The notes under the pieces are model-generated. The model searched no databases. It was not told the origin of the DNA and saw only the letters and a list, made by a program, of their open reading frames with translations. Shown here piece after piece: positions 6,425 to 12,806 of a DNA stretch of 12,806 nucleotides. Position 1 is the first letter of the stretch. Every line of letters begins with the position of its first letter. The DNA comes from an uncultured Eubacteriales bacterium (GTDB taxonomy: Bacteria > Bacillota > Clostridia > Oscillospirales > CAG-272): positions 1-12,806 of the forward strand of contig UQXK01000048.1 in NCBI GenBank assembly GCA_900544985.1, read 5' to 3'. Position numbers and translations under genes: made by a program.

Positions 6425-6473
6425 AAAAAGCAAGATGTTCCCCGATAAAAAATCGGAGAACACCTTGCTTTTT
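6425..6473 (-). terminator. Intrinsic terminator of the amino-sugar operon
   Basis: A 22-bp stem with a 5-nt loop, located about 100 bp after the nahK stop. In minus-strand RNA all 22 positions pair, two as G-U; in plus-strand RNA those two become A-C or C-A mismatches. The minus-strand stem is followed by a run of six T's (6429-6424). Pairing kept only on one strand supports termination of the nagB-nahK transcript, although T's on the plus side may allow some bidirectional use. Confidence 0.8.
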
Positions 6474-6574
6474 ATTTTTTTAGGAGAAAATTTATGTGAA
6501 AGACCTGCCGGTTGAAATATATTGCTATATATTCCCAGATCTTCACTTCGGGATTAAATATTCCCGGCCCTGTT

Positions 6575-7642
6575 TCAGCCGAGCACTTCTTCAATTATCT
6601 TGTTCATTTCGGGGAAGCTTGCTTCCATTTCGCCTGCAAGTTTTATCTGCGTTCTTGCACGTACAAGATTGTGTTCCGGATATTTTGTCGCAAAATAAGT
6701 ATCTCCGGAAAGATAGTCGGTCAAAAAGCGCATTCCGCACTCGGAAGTCATAAGATACGCACCGTAAGGAAGAAGCTCCGCTTCTTTTTTTGTTATGCTG
6801 TTCTTGACAGCCCCGCAATAACCTTCCGCATATGCGCGGAAAAGACGAATGTCGAAATGGACTTTTGAAAGGTCCTTTTCATCCTCTGCGGCAGTCGACG
6901 CGCCGAAACGTATGGAATCGCCGAAATCATAGAGCATAGAGCCGGGCATTATCGTGTCAAGATCGATTATGGCGCGCGCCTCTCCCGTTTTTGCATCCAT
7001 AAGAATGTTATTTAACTTCGTATCGTTGTGCGTTACGCGGAGAGGTATCGTTCCGTTTTCAAGTCCCGTTGTAACCTTGCTGTACGTTTCCGCATGAGAA
7101 AGGAAGAATTTTATTTCGGGAATACAATCCTTTGCACGTCCCATAACGTCTTTGTCGAGCGCCTCTTTGAATTTTCTGAATCTGTCGGGCGTATCGTGGA
7201 ACTTCTCTATCGTTTCCGTGAGAACGGAAGCGTTAAAATCCGCAAGACAATTCTGAAAATCGCCGAAAGCGCGTCCGGAATTTTTGAAAACAACGGCGTC
7301 GCTCACGCTCTGATATGTAACGGTATTTTCTATAAATAAATATACGCGGTAGCAGATGTCTCCTTCAAGGAAAGGCTTTCCGTCTTTTGTATATATAACG
7401 GTAAGCGTCTCTTTTCCTATGGAAGAAAGATACTCGGTAACGGCACATACATTTTTCATAAGTGCATACGGGTCCTTAAAGACATCCGTGTTCATTTTTT
7501 GAAGTATATATCTTCTTTTGTCCGTAGTTACAAGAAAAGTATGATTTATATGTCCTTCGCCATATGGTTCTATACTTTTGATATCTCCGTCAAGCGCGAA
7601 TTTTTCGGCTATCTGCTTAAATTCCCTCATATAGTCCGTCAT
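6575..7642 (-). CDS. nahK: N-acetylhexosamine 1-kinase (NahK-like, APH-fold phosphotransferase)
   Basis: Predicted to phosphorylate free GlcNAc or GalNAc at C1 using ATP. The 355-aa product has a kinase fold of the aminoglycoside phosphotransferase type: an N-lobe with YGEGHINHTFLV (27-38), Brenner motif HNDTKLNNILMDA (205-217) with predicted catalytic Asp207, and the metal-binding IDLDT (226-230). DFGDSIRFGAST (239-250), ECGMRF (301-306) and FATKYPEHNLVR (317-328) resemble, from memory, the bifidobacterial NahK of about 359 aa over most of the length. The ATG at 7642 has AGGAGG 9 bases upstream, inside the preceding gene, giving a 26-bp overlap. It is last in the nag operon. A generic homoserine or choline kinase-like role is less likely given motif similarity and context. 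Confidence 0.85.
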   Translation of the reverse strand: MTDYMREFKQIAEKFALDGDIKSIEPYGEGHINHTFLVTTDKRRYILQKMNTDVFKDPYALMKNVCAVTEYLSSIGKETLTVIYTKDGKPFLEGDICYRVYLFIENTVTYQSVSDAVVFKNSGRAFGDFQNCLADFNASVLTETIEKFHDTPDRFRKFKEALDKDVMGRAKDCIPEIKFFLSHAETYSKVTTGLENGTIPLRVTHNDTKLNNILMDAKTGEARAIIDLDTIMPGSMLYDFGDSIRFGASTAAEDEKDLSKVHFDIRLFRAYAEGYCGAVKNSITKKEAELLPYGAYLMTSECGMRFLTDYLSGDTYFATKYPEHNLVRARTQIKLAGEMEASFPEMNKIIEEVLG

Positions 7643-8471
7643 TTATATATCCTCCTATTGCTTTCTTTACTTCGTCAAGATCCTCTCTGTATGTTATGCC
7701 GTACCATTTATCGGCGTTCTTGAATACTTTCACGCTTGCTCTTCCCTCTTCAAGCGCCTTTGAAATAACTGAGGGAATGAAAAATTCGTCTTTTGCAAGA
7801 TCCGCCGTAGCGAGAAATTTTTTATATTCTTCATCGAGAATGTCGAATATATCGGGAGTAAGTCCCCAAAGATTCATGGAAACGGGCGTATCGAGCGGCA
7901 AAAATTTCTTTTCTCCATCAATCTCGTAGCTTCCGTCTGAATAGATTTTTGTAAATTCGGTGACTTTTTTCAAATATCCGTTTTCCGTTTCGCATACGCC
8001 GCGGGAAACCGTTCCGTTTTTGCTCAAAGTATTGCCCAGATGGTACGCCGTCATAGCGTATTCTCCCTTTCCGGCAGTAGAAAGATGCTTCTGCATATCG
8101 AAAAACGCGTTGGAACCGTAATAATCGTCCGCATTTATTATGGCGAACGGCTCCTTTACGGCGTCACGGCAGCAATATATTGCGTGAGCCGTGCCGAACG
8201 GTTTCTTTCTGCCCTCTGGAAGGCAGGAAGTGTCCTGCATTACATATGCGACCTCTATTTCCTTTGATATGCGATCTCCTATAAGTTCGCAAAAATCTCT
8301 TTCCATGTCCTTGCGTATGATGAATACAACTTTGGAAAATCCCGCTTTTTTCGCATCATATACGGAAAAATCGAGTATACCTCTTCCGTTTGGTGTGACG
8401 GGCTCTGCCTGTTTGAGTCCTCCGAAGCGGCTGCCCATGCCTGCCGCCATAACAACAAGTGTGGTTTTCAT
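7617..8471 (-). CDS. Sugar-1-phosphate nucleotidyltransferase
   Basis: Nucleotidyltransferase of the NTP_transferase fold (GT-A-like), expected to couple a sugar 1-phosphate to an NTP with release of pyrophosphate. The 284-aa product opens with MAAGMGSRFGGLKQ (8-21), the nucleotide-binding G-x-G-x-R...K signature, then PFGTAHAI (91-98) and the metal-binding NADDYYG (113-119). There is no left-handed helix acetyltransferase domain, so it is not a full GlmU. The ATG at 8471 has AGGAG 9 bases upstream. Its 3' end contains the SD and start of nahK, so the two products are probably made together. The inferred substrate is the kinase product, giving UDP-GlcNAc or UDP-GalNAc. The base (UTP or dTTP) and sugar cannot be proved from sequence. 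Confidence 0.8.
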   Translation of the reverse strand: MKTTLVVMAAGMGSRFGGLKQAEPVTPNGRGILDFSVYDAKKAGFSKVVFIIRKDMERDFCELIGDRISKEIEVAYVMQDTSCLPEGRKKPFGTAHAIYCCRDAVKEPFAIINADDYYGSNAFFDMQKHLSTAGKGEYAMTAYHLGNTLSKNGTVSRGVCETENGYLKKVTEFTKIYSDGSYEIDGEKKFLPLDTPVSMNLWGLTPDIFDILDEEYKKFLATADLAKDEFFIPSVISKALEEGRASVKVFKNADKWYGITYREDLDEVKKAIGGYINDGLYEGI

Positions 8472-8512
8472 TCTTCTTTTCTCCTGATTGAAAGTTCGAT
8501 ATTATTACAAAT

Positions 8513-9658
8513 TCATGCTCGGAACAGAATATTTCCGCCGCGCACCGTCATGACAACGTTAAATTTATTGTCAAGCACGGTAAAATCAGCGTTTTTGCCT
8601 GTTTCTATACTTCCGATTTTTTCATCGAGACCGATATTTTTCGCGGGATTTATCGTGGCAAAATCTACCGCGTCCGTAAACGAAGCGCCCGCCTTTTCAA
8701 CCATGTTTTTGACCGCGATATTCATTTTCAGAACACTTCCCGCAAGCGTGCCGTCTTTAAGTCTCGCTTCTCCGTTCTTTACTATGACAACGCTTCCGCC
8801 AAGCTCGCTCTCTCCGTCGCAAAGTCCCTTTGCCCTGATGGAATCCGTTATAAGAGTAAGTTTTTCATGCGGTTTAGATTTCAAAAGAAGCTTTATCGCA
8901 GGAACGCTTACGTGTATCGTATCGGCGATAAGCTCTGCCGAAAGCCCGTCTTCGAGAAGCGCCGCGCCGACAGTCCCTATCTCTCTGTGATGAAGGGCGG
9001 ATTGTGCGTTGTACGTATGCGTAACGCCTTTAAGTCCTCGTTCCATCGCTCTTTTTATATCGTCATACTTTGCGCCCGTATGACCGGCAAAAGCCGCCAC
9101 GCCAATACCGGAAAGATATTCGGTAAGCTCACCTGCACCCTCGCATTCGGGGGCAACGGTAACTATCTTTATGTTTTTTCCGGAAGCATCGTAATATTTT
9201 TTAAAAGTAGCGATGTCCGGCGAAACTATATACTTTTCGCTCTGGGCGCCTTTGTGTTTTTCGGAAATAAACGGTCCTTCAAGGTGAACGCCGAGAAGCG
9301 AAGCGCCGTTCTCTTTTTTTCCGGAGATATAATTGCCCGCGGCGGTGAGCGCATTCATTATTTTTTCTTCGCTCTGCGTCATTGTCGTGGCAAGAAATCC
9401 CGTAGTTCCCTCTTTCAAAAGAGTATCCGCAATGGTAGCAAGCGCATTCTCGCTTGCGTCCATGGCGTCAGCGCCGCCGGCACCGTGTATATGTTCATCT
9501 ATAAATCCCGGGACGATTACCGCGTCCTTCGGAATATCGATATATTCAGCACATTTCCCGTCGCGGCAAAATCCCACAATCTTATCGTCGAATAAAACAT
9601 CGGTCCTTACTATGCCTTTTTTATAGACATAGCAGAGCGAATTTTCAAAACATTTCAT
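8513..9658 (-). CDS. nagA: N-acetylglucosamine-6-phosphate deacetylase
   Basis: Metal-dependent amidohydrolase that removes acetate from GlcNAc-6-P to give GlcN-6-P. The 381-aa product has the usual length. It shows the H-x-H metal motif HIHG (H56, H58), HLEGPF with metal ligand Glu127, GHTGA (H193), HTYNAQSALHHR (H214) and TDS with the catalytic Asp272, plus the C-terminal TVRGG of the composite domain. The start overlaps the nagB stop as ATGA (4 bp), so the pair is coupled. The next gene follows after 41 bp. The product goes directly to NagB. Confidence 0.95.
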   Translation of the reverse strand: MKCFENSLCYVYKKGIVRTDVLFDDKIVGFCRDGKCAEYIDIPKDAVIVPGFIDEHIHGAGGADAMDASENALATIADTLLKEGTTGFLATTMTQSEEKIMNALTAAGNYISGKKENGASLLGVHLEGPFISEKHKGAQSEKYIVSPDIATFKKYYDASGKNIKIVTVAPECEGAGELTEYLSGIGVAAFAGHTGAKYDDIKRAMERGLKGVTHTYNAQSALHHREIGTVGAALLEDGLSAELIADTIHVSVPAIKLLLKSKPHEKLTLITDSIRAKGLCDGESELGGSVVIVKNGEARLKDGTLAGSVLKMNIAVKNMVEKAGASFTDAVDFATINPAKNIGLDEKIGSIETGKNADFTVLDNKFNVVMTVRGGNILFRA

Positions 9659-10392
9659 TTTACAAATTCCTCAATAAGCTTTGCCGCGGAAGCGTCGCAG
9701 ATAAGCGTCGTATCGGCATGATTTTGAAGTATGCTTGCGGGAACGTCGACGCATATTTTTCCCTTTACCATTCCGTACACTGCCTTCGCCTTGTTTTCTC
9801 CGCTTGCGAGTATGATTATTTTTTTCGCGTTCATTATGTTGGAAAGCCCCATTGTGAACGCTTTTTTCGGAACATCGTCGATACTGTCGAAAAGTCTTGA
9901 ATTGTCCTTTATGGTGCTTTCGGAAAGAGAAACAACATGCGTTACGGAATCGAATGGTGTTCCAGGCTCGTTAAAGGCGATATGACCGTTAGAACCCAGC
10001 CCGAGCACCTGAATATCCTGGCGCAACACAGAAAGAAGCGCATTGTATCTTTCGCATTCCGCACCGAAATCCTTTGCCGTGCCGTCCTCTATATTCGTAT
10101 TTTCTTTTTTGATGTCGATAAAATCAAAAAGATTTTTCCTCATGAAATAAGCATAGCTCTCTTTATTGTCGGAATCGAGCCCTATGTATTCGTCAAGATT
10201 TACTGTTTTTATTTCCTTGTAGCTCGTGCCGTTTTTTTCATGATCCGCGACCATTCTCGAATAAAGCCCCAGAGGCGTAGAACCCGTGGCAAGACCGAGC
10301 ACCGCGCGCGGATTTTCCGATACGGTCGTTGACATTATCTCAAAAGCCGCATCGCTCATTTCTTCATAATCTTTTGTAACTATAACCTTCAT
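9655..10392 (-). CDS. nagB: Glucosamine-6-phosphate deaminase
   Basis: Aldose-ketose isomerase/deaminase that turns GlcN-6-P into fructose 6-P and ammonia. From the ATG at 10392 the product is 245 aa. Motifs are LATGSTPLGLY (34-44), NLDEYIG (65-71, general-base Asp67) and LGSNGHIAFNEPG (132-144) with His137 and Glu142. The E. coli Asp141 position is Asn135, a substitution known from Gram-positive NagB proteins. The ATG has GGGAAG 8 bases upstream; a GTG three codons earlier (10401) is less likely. It is the first gene of the operon, expressed from the divergent control region. Confidence 0.95.
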   Translation of the reverse strand: MKVIVTKDYEEMSDAAFEIMSTTVSENPRAVLGLATGSTPLGLYSRMVADHEKNGTSYKEIKTVNLDEYIGLDSDNKESYAYFMRKNLFDFIDIKKENTNIEDGTAKDFGAECERYNALLSVLRQDIQVLGLGSNGHIAFNEPGTPFDSVTHVVSLSESTIKDNSRLFDSIDDVPKKAFTMGLSNIMNAKKIIILASGENKAKAVYGMVKGKICVDVPASILQNHADTTLICDASAAKLIEEFVK

Positions 10393-10483
10393 TTTGAACA
10401 CTTCCCGTTCCGTTATATGATTTTACCGTCTGAAAAATAAAAAAGCAATATATTTTTACATTCTATCTACCATATTACTTTAA

Positions 10484-10511
10484 ATTATACTTACGTTTTA
10501 TATTATAACAA
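10484..10511 (-). promoter_or_regulatory. Predicted promoter of the nagB operon
   Basis: On the minus strand, TTGTTA (10511-10506), a 16-bp spacer and TATAAT (10489-10484) form a plausible promoter about 90 bp upstream of the nagB ATG. The -35 part lies inside the left direct repeat, so a protein bound there would affect polymerase. The area is very AT-rich, so other -10 choices exist. Confidence 0.45.
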
Positions 10512-10581
10512 TAGAAATTATTTCCCCTTTATTGTGAAATATTTCACCGTTGTTTTATATTGAAACAATTCGCAATTATTT
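10495..10581. promoter_or_regulatory. Direct repeats flanking a palindrome: candidate operator region
   Basis: Two imperfect direct repeats of about 29-30 bp (10495-10523 and 10552-10581) share GTTTTATATT, then AACAAT, then AATTATTT, and start 57 bp apart. Between them lies the perfect 14-bp palindrome GTGAAATATTTCAC (10534-10547). AraC-family proteins typically bind direct repeats, so the adjacent regulator is the natural candidate; a palindrome implies a dimeric protein. The sequence does not fit a cre site. Confidence 0.5.
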
Positions 10582-10643
10582 ATATCAAATCCACTTTACA
10601 AAATGCACGCCGTTGTGCTAAAATAGCCCTGTAAAACAAATTG

Positions 10644-10672
10644 TTGTAACAGTCATACATATCTCATATAAA
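10644..10672 (+). promoter_or_regulatory. Predicted promoter of the regulator-hydrolase pair
   Basis: TTGTAA (10644-10649), a 17-bp spacer and TATAAA (10667-10672) give a reasonable promoter with transcription starting near 10679, leaving a short leader that contains the CGGAG ribosome binding site. The 11-bp palindrome AACAAATTGTT (10635-10645) touches the -35 and could be an operator for self-control. Confidence 0.45.
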
Positions 10673-10702
10673 ATATTTACCTGAATCGGAGATAAATATC
10701 GT

Positions 10703-11590
10703 ATGGAAAAGAAATCTGCGGCAAAAAAATTTTATATGCACAAAATATCAAGTCTTATCAACATAAGAAAGATAGTCACCATACACTATCAGGAGCTTTT
10801 GCCGCACTATGTCTACCCCGAAGAGTCTCACGATTTCTGGGAAATAATCTACGCCGACAAGGACGATATTACGATAACGCGGAGCGGCATACCGATACTT
10901 CTTAGCCAGGGAGAAATGCTTTTTATAAAGCCCAACGAGCCGCATATTGTGGAAAGCCTTGATAAAAGCCCGAATATATTTATAATATCGTTTTCGTGCC
11001 GTTCGGAAAGCATGAGCTATTTTTGCGAAAAGAAATGCTCCGTGCCCGAAAAATACAGGTATCTGTTGCAAATAATAATGTCGGAGGCAAGAGAAACTTT
11101 TTATATCCCCGATTTCAATCCCGATCTCAACGAATTAAAGCTGCGCGAAGATTCGAATCTCGGCGGCGAACAGATGATAAAAAATTCGCTCGAAACGCTT
11201 CTTATATACATACTCCGGAACGAAAACAAAAAACGTCAGACGGAAGAATTTTTCGTTTCGAAAATCGCGCTTTCGACAGAACTTCCCGATGAAATCGTCC
11301 GCATACTGTCATCAAAGATATACGGGAAACTGAACTTAAAAGACATCTGCGCGGAGCTGCACTACGGGAAAACGAGATTATGCACATTATTCAAAGAGCA
11401 GACGGGAAAAAGCATATACCAAACATATGAAAAAATGAAAGCGGACGAGGCTAAAAAACTGATAAGAAGCAAAATGTCGTTTCCGGAAATAGCGGACGCG
11501 CTCTGCTTTGATTCCACATCGTCGTTTTCGAATTCATTTAAAAAAATCACGGGAATGACGCCCGGAGAATACAGAGAAAGCATAAAATAA
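10703..11590 (+). CDS. AraC-family transcriptional regulator with N-terminal cupin domain
   Basis: DNA-binding regulator of 295 aa. The N-terminal part (about 20-100) looks like a sugar-sensing cupin: HDFWEIIYADKD (43-54), then LLSQGEMLFIKPNEPH (66-81). The C-terminal 90 residues form the AraC double helix-turn-helix, with helices around LKDICAELHYGKTRLCTLFKEQTG (212-235) and FPEIADALCFDSTSSFSNSFKKITG (260-284), closing with the family signature GMTPGEYR (284-291). The ATG at 10703 has CGGAG about 11 bases upstream. It is divergent from nagB and 14 bp before the hydrolase gene. It probably controls both directions from the shared intergenic region, but the ligand (amino sugar or oligosaccharide) is inferred only from neighbours. 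Confidence 0.88.
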   Translation: MEKKSAAKKFYMHKISSLINIRKIVTIHYQELLPHYVYPEESHDFWEIIYADKDDITITRSGIPILLSQGEMLFIKPNEPHIVESLDKSPNIFIISFSCRSESMSYFCEKKCSVPEKYRYLLQIIMSEARETFYIPDFNPDLNELKLREDSNLGGEQMIKNSLETLLIYILRNENKKRQTEEFFVSKIALSTELPDEIVRILSSKIYGKLNLKDICAELHYGKTRLCTLFKEQTGKSIYQTYEKMKADEAKKLIRSKMSFPEIADALCFDSTSSFSNSFKKITGMTPGEYRESIK

Positions 11591-11604
11591 AAAGGAGACA
11601 GGAA

Positions 11605-12687
11605 ATGAAAGCAACCGATATAAAAAACCAATTGGACTATAAATGGGCAACGCGCCCCAATACCGTCTGGATAAACGCAAAAGACGAAATTTTCGATATT
11701 TTCGGGCTGTATGATCCGAGAAACAGAACGCCTTTTTGCCGTATGCCGCAGGGAACAGCAACTGCGACAAACGAAGGCGTAGCGGGCTTAAATCTCAATA
11801 CGGCGGGCGGAAGACTCACATTTGCGACGGACTCGTGCTATATAGCTATATATGCGAAAATGTCCGCCATGTGCAGAATGCCGCATATGCCGCGCTCCGG
11901 CTCATCGGGTTTTGACCTTTACATAAGAGACGAAAAGCAAAATCAGAAATACGCCTGCTCTTTTATACCCGACTCCTCCGCTAAGACAGAATACACATGC
12001 ACGGGGGATTCGAGAACGGACAACGGAAAAATGCGCGAATATGTTCTGAACTTTCCTCTCTACGACAGAGTAGACGAGCTCTACATAGGCGTTTCAGGCT
12101 CCGCCGAAATACAAAAATCTTCAAATCCTTATATAAACGAAAAGCCCGTAATTTTTTACGGCTCATCGATAACTCAGGGCGCCTGCGTATCCCGTCCCGG
12201 GCTCTGTTACGAAAACTATATTTCCAGAAAGCTGCATATCGATTATACAAACCTCGGATTTTCGGGAAGTGCCAGAGCAGAAGATGCGATAGTGGATTAC
12301 ATGGCAAAACTTCCGATGTCCGTTTTCGTTTCGGATTACGACCACAACGCGCCCGACGAAGAGTATCTCGAAAAAACGCACCACAAAATGTATGAGAAGA
12401 TAAGAGAGAAAAATCCCGATGTTCCCTACATAATGATAACGAAACCCGATTTTGATTCCCACCCCGTAATAGACGCCAAAAGAAGAGAAGTCATAAGACG
12501 CTCATACGAAAAAGCGCTTAAAAACGGCGACAAAAACGTCTACTTTATCGACGGAGAGACGCTCTTCGGCAACGAATTCCGCGATTCCTGCCTTGTCGAC
12601 GGCATACATCCGAACGACATAGGGCATATGAAAATGGGAGTCGTCATCGGTGACGTAATAGAAAAAGCTTTAAAGAACAGAAAATAA
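11605..12687 (+). CDS. SGNH/GDSL-family hydrolase (probable carbohydrate esterase)
   Basis: Two-domain 360-aa protein. Residues 1-170 look like a beta-rich N-terminal domain, and about 180-360 form the SGNH hydrolase. Catalytic blocks are GSSITQG (block I, nucleophile Ser188), NLGFSGSA (block II, 217-223), DYDHNAP (block III, Asn248) and DGIHPNDIGH (block V, Asp332 and His335), so the enzyme should be active. No signal peptide or membrane segment is seen, so it should act in the cytoplasm. The ATG at 11605 has AAGGAG 7 bases upstream. It forms an operon with the AraC regulator. An O-deacetylase acting on imported sugars or oligosaccharides is a reasonable guess, but the substrate is unknown. 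Confidence 0.85.
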   Translation: MKATDIKNQLDYKWATRPNTVWINAKDEIFDIFGLYDPRNRTPFCRMPQGTATATNEGVAGLNLNTAGGRLTFATDSCYIAIYAKMSAMCRMPHMPRSGSSGFDLYIRDEKQNQKYACSFIPDSSAKTEYTCTGDSRTDNGKMREYVLNFPLYDRVDELYIGVSGSAEIQKSSNPYINEKPVIFYGSSITQGACVSRPGLCYENYISRKLHIDYTNLGFSGSARAEDAIVDYMAKLPMSVFVSDYDHNAPDEEYLEKTHHKMYEKIREKNPDVPYIMITKPDFDSHPVIDAKRREVIRRSYEKALKNGDKNVYFIDGETLFGNEFRDSCLVDGIHPNDIGHMKMGVVIGDVIEKALKNRK

Positions 12688-12704
12688 ACCGGCACAATCG
12701 ATGG

Positions 12705-12779
12705 GAAGTTTTTGAAGATTTTCAAGGGACCTTTTTTCAAAAAGTCCCTTGAAGCAAGGTTTGGAACGCAGTTCCAACA
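12705..12779 (+). repeat. Dispersed hairpin repeat, copy R5
   Basis: Copy lying just after the hydrolase gene, in the same orientation. Hairpin B has TTCAAGGGAC (12721-12730) pairing with GTCCCTTGAA (12744-12753) and an inner T/A stem with one bulged C. Hairpin A is TTGGAAC/GTTCCAA (12761-12767 and 12771-12777, 3-nt loop). The linker AAGCAAGG and the trailing ATATTA match copy R4a rather than R3 or R4b, so two subfamilies exist. No T-run follows the stems, so it is not a classical terminator. Confidence 0.75.
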
Positions 12780-12806
12780 TATTACGACAAAATAAAAAAC
12801 GCGGAT

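Noticed and set aside
6330..6515. Small plus-strand frame whose product contains GFGADSPN; similar peptides appear from the other repeat copies.
   Set aside because: The shared peptide is simply the translated repeat (linker plus hairpin A). The copies have different starts and ends and no ribosome binding site, so there is no sign of a conserved protein.
6496..6753. Plus-strand 85-aa frame starting at GTG 6496 with AGGAG 9 bases upstream.
   Set aside because: Most of it is antisense to nahK, it has no recognisable motif, and its SD falls next to the terminator by chance.
10534..10547. Palindrome considered as a catabolite-repression (cre) site.
   Set aside because: It lacks the central CG and the flanking pattern of the cre consensus, so it is reported only as an unassigned palindrome.
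12721..12777. Repeat R5 considered as the terminator of the hydrolase gene.
   Set aside because: Neither hairpin is followed by a T-run, so intrinsic termination is not supported by sequence alone.

Overview
The window reads as chromosomal DNA of a Firmicute, most likely an uncultured gut Clostridia species. This rests on the gene families, compact operons with AGGAGG-type ribosome binding sites, AT-rich intergenic DNA, and frequent ATA for Ile and AGA for Arg. The species cannot be named from the sequence. Nothing resembles a phage, an IS transposase, a CRISPR array, a tRNA or an rRNA.

Region 1 (1-5762, minus strand) is an arginine biosynthesis operon in the order argC-argJ-argB-argD-argF-carA, with carA cut by the window edge. 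It covers N-acetylglutamate to citrulline plus the first subunit of carbamoyl-phosphate synthase. argB/argD and argD/argF overlap by ATGA, and carA starts 3 bp after argF. A consensus-like promoter lies about 80 bp upstream of argC. Its -35 hexamer is embedded in a perfect 16-bp palindrome that matches the ARG box bound by ArgR/AhrC. A second, tandem pair of ARG-box-like sites lies about 260 bp further upstream.

Region 2 (6575-10401, minus strand) is an N-acetylhexosamine utilisation operon: nagB, nagA, a sugar-1-phosphate nucleotidyltransferase and an N-acetylhexosamine 1-kinase (NahK-like). It combines a GlcNAc-6-P degradative branch (nagA/nagB) with a 1-phosphate salvage branch (kinase plus nucleotidyltransferase). 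A wobble-containing hairpin terminator follows the kinase.

Region 3 (10703-12687, plus strand) is divergent: an AraC-family regulator followed 14 bp later by an SGNH/GDSL esterase-like hydrolase. The roughly 300-bp divergent control region holds two long imperfect direct repeats flanking a perfect palindrome.

A dispersed, modular, hairpin-rich repeat runs through the intergenic spaces (4453-4726, 6042-6176, 6233-6410, 12705-12779). Its stems differ in sequence between copies but remain self-complementary, which is the most unusual signal here. The argC stop codon lies inside one of its palindromes. I see no convincing new multi-gene system; the repeat family, the regulatory architecture and the mixed amino-sugar operon are the points worth following.
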